NCBI RefSeq assembly: GCF_012272825.1 | Contig: NZ_JAAWWS010000134.1 | Coordinates: 1-64,000 of the forward strand | Origin: Wenzhouxiangella sp. XN79A | GTDB lineage: Bacteria; Pseudomonadota; Gammaproteobacteria; Xanthomonadales; Wenzhouxiangellaceae | Length of the DNA stretch: 64,000 nucleotides | Reading direction: 5' to 3' | In this document: in pieces, positions 58,012-64,000 of the stretch | How the letters are laid out: each line of letters begins with the position of its first letter | Numbering within the stretch: the first letter of the stretch is position 1 | Translations under genes and position numbers: made by a program | The notes under the pieces: generated by a model | Database searches by the model: none | What the model saw: the letters and a program-made list of their open reading frames with translations, nothing else | What the model was told of the DNA's origin: nothing

Positions 58012-58553
58012 GCGCCTTCGGCCTCGAGGTAGGCGTCCTTGAGGCGCACATAATGCGCCGCCGAATAGCGCAGCAGGTCGATCTCCTCGCCGGTCAACGG
58101 CCGGGCCGGACGGGCCGGGCGCCCGCGGTACAGCCAGCCGGACTCCAGCCGCTTGCCGGGCGCCACCAGGCTGCCGGCGCCGATCATCACGTCCGGCTCC
58201 ACCACCGCGCCGTCGAGCACCAGGGCGCCCATGCCGACCAGGCAGCGATCGCCGATGGTGCAGGCGTGCAGTACGGCGGCGTGCCCCACCGTGACGTCCT
58301 CGCCGACCACCAGCGGGTAGCCGCCCGGCACCTGCGGTCCGTCGTGGGTGACGTGACAGACGGTGTTGTCCTGGATGTTGCTGCGCGACCCGATCTCGAT
58401 CCGGTGGACGTCGCCGCGCAGGACCACCCCGGGCCAGACCGAAACGTCGTCGCCGAGGCGTACCCGGCCGATCACGGTCGCGGCCGGATCGATCCAGGTC
58501 CGTCGACCCAGTTCGGGCGTTGCACCCCGGAACGCACGAAGTGTGTGGCTCAT
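58008..58553 (-). CDS. Gamma-class carbonic anhydrase family protein (YrdA-like)
   Basis: This 181-residue left-handed beta-helix protein shows hexapeptide repeats (IGRVRLGDDVSVWPGVVLRGD, IEIGSRSNIQDNTVCHVTHD, VTVGHAAVLHACTIGDRCLVGMGALVLDGA). Three zinc-ligand histidines are visible in CHVTH and VGHAAVLHA. Many YrdA-like proteins have the fold and metal site without proven CO2 hydration. The ATG at 58553 follows GAGGA by 7 nt; the preceding GTG is less well placed. Confidence 0.92.
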   Translation of the reverse strand: MSHTLRAFRGATPELGRRTWIDPAATVIGRVRLGDDVSVWPGVVLRGDVHRIEIGSRSNIQDNTVCHVTHDGPQVPGGYPLVVGEDVTVGHAAVLHACTIGDRCLVGMGALVLDGAVVEPDVMIGAGSLVAPGKRLESGWLYRGRPARPARPLTGEEIDLLRYSAAHYVRLKDAYLEAEGA

Positions 58554-58592
58554 CACAGAATCCTCGTTGTCGCTTCGCGGCCCCGGCCGCGG

Positions 58593-58803
58593 TTATGCAC
58601 AGTGTCACACGATCTTCAAGAAACAGCGCCTTGCCCGTCGGACCGAATACTTCAGGTCATGGAGTTTCCACAACTTCATGATTTGCATGTAAATACCGGA
58701 TGTGGCCGGTTTTTGGTCAAATCGGTCAGCGGGCCAAGCCTGCGCCCGATGCGGCGATTCCGGAAGGCTTGCACACAACGTTATCCACAGGTTCTGTGGA
58801 AAA
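58593..58803. promoter_or_regulatory. Cluster of DnaA-box sequences upstream of argS
   Basis: TTATGCACA (58593-58601, plus) and TTATCCACA (58781-58789, plus) fit the DnaA-box consensus exactly. TGTGGAAAA (58795-58803) is TTTTCCACA on the minus strand, and GTTTCCACA (58664-58672) has one mismatch. An AT-richer patch (about 58674-58725) lies between them. The gap runs from 58554 to 58880 and also holds a -10-like TACAAT at 58836-58841 for argS. It could be a DnaA-regulated promoter, a DnaA-titration site, or part of a replication origin. Confidence 0.6.
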
Positions 58804-58880
58804 GCCATCGGCCCCATCACCGCGAGGCGGCTGGCTACAATAGCGCACACTCGTTCACCGCGGTCAGTCCGACCGATGCC

Positions 58881-60641
58881 ATGCGCGCTCACATCGAAGA
58901 ACTCATCCATCAGGCCCTCGGGTACCTGAAGCGCGACGGCGACCTGCCGCGCGATATCGAACCGGCCTTCCAGATCGACCGGCCCCGCGACCCGAGCCAC
59001 GGCGACTACGCCTGCAACGTCGCGCTGGTGCTGGCCAAGGCGGCCGGCCGCAAGCCGCGCGAGATCGCCGAGGCGGTCGCGGCGCGCTTGCCCGACTCCA
59101 AGCGCATCGCCCGGGTCGAGATCGCCGGACCCGGGTTCCTGAACTTCCACGCCAGCGACCATCACCTGCGTTGCGTGGTTCGCGAAGCGCTGGCCGACGG
59201 CCCGGCCTTCGGGCACCAGCCAGCCGGCCGACGCGGTGACGTGCTGGCCGAGTTCGTCAGTGCCAACCCGACCGGACCGCTGCATGTCGGCCACGGCCGC
59301 GGCGCGGCCTACGGGGCGTCGGTCTCGGCGGTGCTTGAGGCCGCCGGCCACGTCGTGAAACGCGAGTACTACGTCAACGACTACGGCCGCCAGATGGACA
59401 TCCTGGCCGTGTCGGTCTGGTTGCGCTATCTCGAGCTGTGCGGCGAGAAGCCGCGCTTTCCCGACAACGGCTACCGCGGCGAGTACATCTACGACATCGC
59501 CCGCCAGGTCCGCAGCCGCCACGGTGACGACCTGCGTTTCTCCGGCGCCACGGTGGCCGAGGGGCTGCCGGCCGACGAGAGCGAGGGCGGGGACAAGGAA
59601 AAGCACATCGACGCGCTGGTCCAGCGCGCCCGCGACCTGCTCGGCGAGGACGGCTACGAGGCCTGTTTCCAGACCGCACTGGAAACCATGCTCGACGATA
59701 TCCGCGGCGACCTCGAGGACTTCGGCGTGGTGTTCGATCGCTGGTTCTCCGAGCGCGAACTCGAGCGCTCCGGCGCGCTGGAACGGGCCATCGCGAAACT
59801 CGACGCCGGCGGCTGGCTGTACGAAGAGCAGGGCGCGAAGTGGTTCAAGTCCTCCGAACTCGGCGATGACAAGGACCGCGTCGTGGTCCGCGAGAACGGG
59901 CGGACGACCTACTTCGCCTCCGACGTGGCCTACATGCTCGACAAGCTCGAGCGCTGCTCGGGCCAGCTGCTCTACATCTTCGGCGCCGACCACCACGGCT
60001 ACGTACCGCGCCTGAAGGCGGCCGCGCGCGGGCTCGGCGAGAATCCCGATCGGCTCGAATTCCAGCTGGTCCAGTTCGCGGTGCTGTACCGCGGCGGCGA
60101 GAAGATCCAGATGTCGACCCGCTCCGGCGAGTTCACCACGCTGCGCGACCTGCGCGAAGAGGTCGGCAGCGACGCTGCCCGTTACTTCTACGTGATGCGT
60201 TCGCACGACCAGCACCTGGATTTCGACCTCGACCTGGCCAAGTCGCGCGCCAACGAGAACCCGGTCTACTACATCCAGTACGCGCATGCCCGCATCCACA
60301 GCATCTTCCGGCAGCTCGAGGGCAAGGGCTACAAGCACAACGCCTCGATCGGCGACGCCGCGCTGAAGCGCCTGACCGAGCCGCAGGAGCGGGCGCTGAT
60401 GCAGGCCATCGGCCGCTGGCCCGAAGTCATCGATTCGGCCGCCCGCCGACGCGCCCCGCACGACCTGGCCCACGCCCTGCACGAACTGGCCTCGATGTTC
60501 CATACCTGTTACAACGCCGTGCCGGTGCTGGTCGACGACGAGGACCTGCGCAACGCCCGGTTGAACCTGGCCCGTGCCGTGGCCGAGGTTCTGGCCGGCG
60601 GCCTGAAGCTGATCGGCGTTTCGGCCCCGGAGCAGATGTAA
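58881..60641 (+). CDS. argS: Arginyl-tRNA synthetase
   Basis: This 586-residue class I synthetase charges tRNA-Arg. It has the N-terminal Add-1 domain (about 1-90), the HIGH-type motif LHVGHGRGAAYG (about residue 135), the divergent KMSKS region KIQMSTRSGEF (about 410), and the C-terminal anticodon-binding DALR domain (about 470-586). The stop overlaps the next gene's start by one base (TAATG). Two of its substrate tRNA genes are in this window. Confidence 0.97.
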   Translation: MRAHIEELIHQALGYLKRDGDLPRDIEPAFQIDRPRDPSHGDYACNVALVLAKAAGRKPREIAEAVAARLPDSKRIARVEIAGPGFLNFHASDHHLRCVVREALADGPAFGHQPAGRRGDVLAEFVSANPTGPLHVGHGRGAAYGASVSAVLEAAGHVVKREYYVNDYGRQMDILAVSVWLRYLELCGEKPRFPDNGYRGEYIYDIARQVRSRHGDDLRFSGATVAEGLPADESEGGDKEKHIDALVQRARDLLGEDGYEACFQTALETMLDDIRGDLEDFGVVFDRWFSERELERSGALERAIAKLDAGGWLYEEQGAKWFKSSELGDDKDRVVVRENGRTTYFASDVAYMLDKLERCSGQLLYIFGADHHGYVPRLKAAARGLGENPDRLEFQLVQFAVLYRGGEKIQMSTRSGEFTTLRDLREEVGSDAARYFYVMRSHDQHLDFDLDLAKSRANENPVYYIQYAHARIHSIFRQLEGKGYKHNASIGDAALKRLTEPQERALMQAIGRWPEVIDSAARRRAPHDLAHALHELASMFHTCYNAVPVLVDDEDLRNARLNLARAVAEVLAGGLKLIGVSAPEQM

Positions 60642-61192
60642 TGGTGCGCAAGCAGGCACGACGCGGCTCCGGCTCGGCCGGCGGCCACCTGGCCAGCTTC
60701 ATCGCCGGCCTGGCCTGCGGCCTGGGCCTGGCCCTGCTGGCCTGGATGGGCGGCTACCTGCCGCGTGGCGACGAGACCCCGTCCGGCCTGCCCAGCGGCC
60801 GTGATGAGCCGCCGATCATCGACGCCCCAGGCACGGAGGCCCGAGATCGCCAGTACGACTTCTTCACCGTGCTGCCGGAAATGGAAGTGGTCGTGCCGCG
60901 CGAGGAAATCGAGCAGCGCGCCCGCGAGAACCCCGAGCAGCCGGCCACGCCGACCGGCGGTTCCTACGTGATCCAGGCCGGCTCGTTCCGCAGTTCCGGC
61001 GATGCCGAGGCGCTCAAGGCCCAGCTCGCCCTGCTCGGCCTGATCGCACGGGTCCAGGAAGTCAGCGTCGACGATACGACCTGGTACCGCGTACGCCTCG
61101 GCCCGTACGACACCGCCCGTGCCGCCGACCAGGCCCGACGCCAGCTGCAGGACAACGGCTTCGACGCCATGGTCATGAGCGGCGGGGGCTGA
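60641..61192 (+). CDS. SPOR-domain membrane protein (FtsN-like)
   Basis: This 183-residue protein has a short basic cytoplasmic tail, one membrane helix (about 17-39), a Pro-rich periplasmic linker, and a C-terminal SPOR domain (about 105-180; YVIQAGSFRSSGDAEALKAQLALLGL, WYRVRLGPY). SPOR domains bind denuded septal peptidoglycan. The argS-SPOR pairing is common in gammaproteobacteria, where the protein is often annotated FtsN. It is translationally coupled to argS. Confidence 0.92.
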   Translation: MVRKQARRGSGSAGGHLASFIAGLACGLGLALLAWMGGYLPRGDETPSGLPSGRDEPPIIDAPGTEARDRQYDFFTVLPEMEVVVPREEIEQRARENPEQPATPTGGSYVIQAGSFRSSGDAEALKAQLALLGLIARVQEVSVDDTTWYRVRLGPYDTARAADQARRQLQDNGFDAMVMSGGG

Positions 61193-61213
61193 AGCCTCAC
61201 CTGCCCTGCAGCC

Positions 61214-62338
61214 TTGACCGACCGCCCCGCCAAGCCCGCCCTGATGCTGCCCGGCGGCGGCGCCCGCGGAGCGTACCAGGTCGGCGTGGTCAAGGCCCTG
61301 GCCGAGTACCTGCCGGGCCCGGCGTCTCCGTTCCCGATCATTGCCGGCATCTCGGCCGGGAGCATCAACGCCGCGGTGCTGGCCAGCCACGCCGGCGACC
61401 TTGCTCACGGCGCGGCACGGCTCGAGGGCTTCTGGGGCAACTTCCGCTGCAACCACATCTATCGCACCGGCTGGTGGCACAACCTGACCAGCGGACTGCA
61501 CTGGCTGGCGGCGATGACGCTGGGCGGTCTCGGCGTGGACAACCCTCGATCGTTGCTCGACAACGCCCCGCTGGGCGAACTGCTGACCCGCGAACTGCGC
61601 ACCGACGGCATCCGCGATGCGATCGACGCCGGCCTGCTCGACGCGCTGCTGATCACCGCGGCGGGCTATTCGACCTCGCGTGCGGTCACCTTCTTCCAGG
61701 GTCGCGACGACATCGACGAGTGGACCTTGTATCGCCGGGCCGGACAGCGCACGACCATCGGCCCCGAGCACCTGCTGGCCAGCGCCGCGCTGCCGCTGCT
61801 GTTCCCGGCGCGACGGATCGGCCAGGAGTTCTACGGTGACGGCGGCATGCGCCACACCACCCCGCTGAGCCCGCCGATCCACATGGGCGCCGACCGGATC
61901 GTCATCATCGGCACCCGCGACGCGGCCCAGGATCCGGAACCGCCGACCTGCCCCGAGTACCCCTCGCTCGGCGAAATCGGCGGCTACCTGCTCGACGTGA
62001 TCTTCATGGACTACCTGACCAACGACCTGGCCCGGCTGCAGCGGATCAACCACACGCTGTCGCTGATGACCGAGGAGCAGCGTTCGCAGACCGAGTTACG
62101 ACCGGTGAAGACCGTGCTGATCCAGCCCAGTCGCGACGTCCGCGAAGTCGCCACCCGCCACATGCACCGCATCCCGGCCAGCGTCAAGACCCTGCTCCGC
62201 GGCATCGGCGCCTGGGGCCCGGGCCGCCTGCCCAGCTACCTGCTGTTCGAAGCCGAATTCTGTCGCGAACTCATCGACCTGGGTTACCGCGACGGCCTCG
62301 CTGCCCGGGACGAAGTGCAGGCGGTGATGGGGCGTTAG
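61214..62338 (+). CDS. Patatin-like phospholipase
   Basis: This 374-residue protein has the oxyanion motif LPGGGARGAYQVGVVKAL, the catalytic serine in GISAGS (about residue 48) and the catalytic Asp in YGDGGMRHTTPL. It probably hydrolyses acyl chains of phospholipids. The only start that keeps the first beta strand is TTG at 61214; the later ATG would begin inside the glycine-rich loop. It lies 21 bp after the SPOR gene, where hslVU is found in some relatives. Confidence 0.88.
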   Translation: MTDRPAKPALMLPGGGARGAYQVGVVKALAEYLPGPASPFPIIAGISAGSINAAVLASHAGDLAHGAARLEGFWGNFRCNHIYRTGWWHNLTSGLHWLAAMTLGGLGVDNPRSLLDNAPLGELLTRELRTDGIRDAIDAGLLDALLITAAGYSTSRAVTFFQGRDDIDEWTLYRRAGQRTTIGPEHLLASAALPLLFPARRIGQEFYGDGGMRHTTPLSPPIHMGADRIVIIGTRDAAQDPEPPTCPEYPSLGEIGGYLLDVIFMDYLTNDLARLQRINHTLSLMTEEQRSQTELRPVKTVLIQPSRDVREVATRHMHRIPASVKTLLRGIGAWGPGRLPSYLLFEAEFCRELIDLGYRDGLAARDEVQAVMGR

Positions 62339-62365
62339 CAGGGCTCATGTCCCCGTCCTCTGGAT

Positions 62366-62587
62366 GATCGGCGCAAGGAGGACCACGGGACGAAGACCGC
62401 AAGGAAGAAAAAGCCATGAAGCAGGGAACCCGCTCGAGGTCGGCACTTCGGCCATCCGAATCGGCGCTCCAGTGCACAGCGGCCTGCCCGTTCCCGGGGT
62501 GGGAGAGGAAAACCCGCGTTTCCGGTTCTCCAGCAGGAATCGGATTTTCCTCGCGTTCTTCGCCCCTTGATCCTCTTCGCGTTGATC
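62366..62587. repeat. Imperfect inverted-repeat element A
   Basis: The left arm (62366-62415, GATCGGCGCAAGGAGG then CGAAGACCGCAAGG) and right arm (62542-62587, read in reverse as GATCAACGCGAAGAGG then CGAAGAACGCGAGG) align over about 46 bp with scattered mismatches. It begins 28 bp after the patatin stop. It resembles widespread non-coding CGCAAGGA-type inverted repeats. No gene is supported inside it. Confidence 0.7.
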
Positions 62588-62589
62588 AG

Positions 62590-62859
62590 CTAGTGGGCCA
62601 TGCGGATCGTTCGGTAACGCTCAGAGCCGCTGTGCCGGTGCGAATCAAGGCGCGTTTCGCAGGGAATGGCCGCTCCCTTGCCGGGAAACGCAACGCCGAG
62701 TCGTGCCGGCACACTGACTCCCGAAGCGCCGTCGCACCCGCACCGAAGGCTGCGTTCCGCTCGCTCGACGGCCCGGCAAGGACGCCTGCACTCGCGCGCC
62801 TTGCATACGACGCGGGTGCGACGGCCGAGCGTCACCTCATTTGCCGCATGGCCCACTAG
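62590..62859. repeat. MITE-like element B with perfect 16-bp terminal inverted repeats
   Basis: CTAGTGGGCCATGCGG (62590-62605) is perfectly inverted at 62844-62859, giving a 270-bp element. The interior has further dyads (CGTTTC at about 62654 with GAAACG at about 62685) and shares a 25-bp stretch, 62646-62670, with 40257-40281 (22 of 25 identical). No transposase is encoded; frames across it are Arg/Cys-rich and look non-coding. Confidence 0.75.
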
Positions 62860-63021
62860 CCCGCATTGTTCATGAATGCGCTCGCGCCCTTGCCTGGTCC
62901 TTGTCCGCACAGCGAATCGTCCTCGCTCGGAAATACAGCAGGGTCTTCCGCTCGGTCGGAAAATCCCCTGTGCGAACAATTCCCGGCGCAATCATCGCGG
63001 CGATTCATGAACAATGCGGGC
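62859..63021. repeat. MITE-like element C with perfect 19-bp terminal inverted repeats
   Basis: GCCCGCATTGTTCATGAAT (62859-62877) is perfectly inverted at 63003-63021, giving a 163-bp element abutting element B and sharing one base with it. The arms contain the palindrome TTCATGAA. No coding sequence is supported. The transcript could fold into a long hairpin-bounded RNA. Confidence 0.75.
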
Positions 63022-63057
63022 TGGAGATGGAGGCCCGAACCAGAAAAGAAGCCCGGA

Positions 63058-63360
63058 TCAGATACGAACGCGGCCGCGGAGGATGTCGTAGAACATGACC
63101 CAGTCGCCGGCCAGGCTGTAGAACGGGTATCGGAAGGTTGCCGGCCGGTTCTTCTCGAATACGAAGTGGCCGATCCAGGCGAAGCCGTAGCCGGCCAGCG
63201 GCATGGCCAGCAGCCACCACGGCGAGACGACGATGCCGGCGATCAGCGCGGCGATCACCAGCCAGGTGCCGATGAAATGCAGCAGCCGGCAGCGGCGGTC
63301 GGCGTGTTCGTCGAGGTAGTAGGGGTAGAACTCGCGGAAGCTGGAAAACGATCGGCTCAT
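63058..63360 (-). CDS. DUF962/Mpo1-like membrane protein
   Basis: This 100-residue protein matches the Mpo1/DUF962 family: FREFYPYYLDEHADRRCRLLHFIGTWLV, then a hydrophobic pair (LIAALIAGIVVSPWWLLAMPLAGYGFAWIGH) and FEKNRPATFRYPFYSLAGDWVMF. The His residues (LDEH, LLHF, WIGH) correspond to the iron ligands of the yeast Mpo1 dioxygenase, which acts on 2-hydroxy fatty acids. The substrate here is unknown. Confidence 0.88.
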   Translation of the reverse strand: MSRSFSSFREFYPYYLDEHADRRCRLLHFIGTWLVIAALIAGIVVSPWWLLAMPLAGYGFAWIGHFVFEKNRPATFRYPFYSLAGDWVMFYDILRGRVRI

Positions 63361-63373
63361 TCGAAGACTCCGG

Positions 63374-64000
63374 TCAGAGGTCGCCACCCCAGCCCACGGC
63401 CTGCTCGCGCAGCACCGGCGCAAGGTGGCCGATCAGGCCGAGCTGGTCGTCGGTCAGCACCTCGCGGATCTGCAGCGTGACGTCGACGCGCAGCAGGACC
63501 AGAATCTCGAACAGATCGGCCCGGGCCTGCAGCGCCGCGCCGATGGCCGCCTCATCGCGCGGTGTCGTGCGGGCCACTTCGCCGAGCGCCTGGCGGTTGG
63601 CGGCCAGGTCGGCGGCCAGGCCGAGAAACTCGCCAACCGCGGCCTCGACGATCGCGCGGACCGCCGCGCGCTGCTCCGGCGTCAGCCCCATCGCGGCGGC
63701 GGCGTCGGTCATCGCATCGCCGGTCTTCGGCCCGCCGCGCTGCAGCGCGGTCCGGCTCATCATGATGCGCTCGGCGGTCGCGCCGACCTGCCCCATCCAC
63801 TCGGTCAGTCGATCGCGGATCAGCGCGCGAAGCTCGTCGAGCAACAGCAGCTGCGATTCGTCCAGCACGGCGCGGACGGCGATGATCGTGTCGATTTCCA
63901 GCCCGGTCAGCTCGGCCGCCGCCCGGCCCTGGGCCTCGGCCAGGCGCTCGATGCGGTCGGTGTCGACCGGCTGCGCCTGCAGCGCGTCGTCGATCTCCGC
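63374..64000 (-). CDS. Spy/CpxP-like periplasmic protein, 5' end beyond the window
   Basis: The frame stays open from its stop at 63374 to the right edge (209 codons seen), so the start lies outside. The visible part is helical and Ala/Leu/Asp/Glu-rich, with two Spy/LTxxQ-like segments, LTPEQRAAVRAI and LTDDQLGLIGHL, plus VLDESQLLLLDELR. This pattern suggests a periplasmic stress chaperone or metal-sensor-like protein, but the assignment is tentative without the N terminus. It is 13 bp upstream of the DUF962 gene on the same strand. Confidence 0.6.
   Translation of the reverse strand, partial: AEIDDALQAQPVDTDRIERLAEAQGRAAAELTGLEIDTIIAVRAVLDESQLLLLDELRALIRDRLTEWMGQVGATAERIMMSRTALQRGGPKTGDAMTDAAAAMGLTPEQRAAVRAIVEAAVGEFLGLAADLAANRQALGEVARTTPRDEAAIGAALQARADLFEILVLLRVDVTLQIREVLTDDQLGLIGHLAPVLREQAVGWGGDL

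Noticed and set aside
58593-58803. Firm call of the chromosomal origin of replication
   Set aside because: DnaA boxes are present, but neither dnaA, dnaN, gidA nor rpmH is nearby, and skew cannot be judged from this window; kept only as a candidate.
62590-62991. Small minus-strand hypothetical protein over elements B and C
   Set aside because: The frame spans two inverted-repeat elements, is Arg/Cys-rich and has no ribosome site or homologue I can name.

Overview
The window is a 64-kb, GC-rich chromosomal segment of a gammaproteobacterium. Three housekeeping blocks support this: petABC-sspA-sspB, tig-clpP-clpX-lon-hupB-(tRNAs)-ppiD, and the divergent pair tesA / ybbA-ybbP. Gene content (secreted FG-GAP, metzincin and cyclophilin proteins, an IPTL-CTERM-like surface protein, tetrahydromonapterin genes) fits an aerobic heterotroph near Xanthomonadales/Chromatiales, possibly Wenzhouxiangella-like; that placement is a guess from memory of families, not a search result. 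Genes are densely packed, often with 4-nt ATGA or GTGA overlaps. No prophage, insertion sequence, CRISPR array or integrase was seen.

Layout. 1-500: three tandem copies of a 141/142-bp repeat and an inverted-repeat pair. 523-2323: folX-folE-folM (tetrahydromonapterin). 2705-10024: exported leucyl aminopeptidase, CSS/EAL phosphodiesterase, exported FGE-like protein, RNase D, tRNA-Arg(CCT). 10063-15701: secreted metzincin, FMN reductase, IPTL-CTERM-like protein, FabI. 15961-19365: electron transfer flavoprotein genes etfB-etfA and etfQO. 19425-25629: double glycosyltransferase, AI-2E-type transporter, META lipoprotein, secreted cyclophilin, diguanylate cyclase. 25720-28822: 2-oxoacid:ferredoxin oxidoreductase korA-korB coupled to a ferritin-like protein. 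28930-35004: tesA / ybbA-ybbP, then a decayed FG-GAP gene beside its intact paralogue. 35091-40208: cytochrome bc1 operon with sspA-sspB, and divergent DegS-like protease. 40664-48520: dcd, mrp, yhbY, surE-pcm-yqaA-nlpD, Smr protein, globin, sterol-desaturase-like protein. 48586-58553: proteostasis block with embedded tRNAs, a four-tRNA cluster and a gamma-carbonic anhydrase. 58554-62338: DnaA-box cluster, argS, SPOR protein, patatin. 62339-63057: an island of three inverted-repeat elements. 63058-64000: DUF962 protein and a partial Spy/CpxP-like gene.

How the parts work together. The proteostasis block joins folding (trigger factor, PpiD), proteolysis (ClpXP, Lon) and, 20 kb away, the ClpXP adaptor SspB. 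The etf genes and bc1 complex feed the respiratory quinone and cytochrome chain. Envelope maintenance is represented by DegS, NlpD, the SPOR protein, PpiD and secreted enzymes.

The least explained observations are an about 120-residue two-cysteine domain carried twice by the metzincin and once by the cyclophilin, several families of short intergenic inverted repeats, and a DnaA-box cluster upstream of argS.
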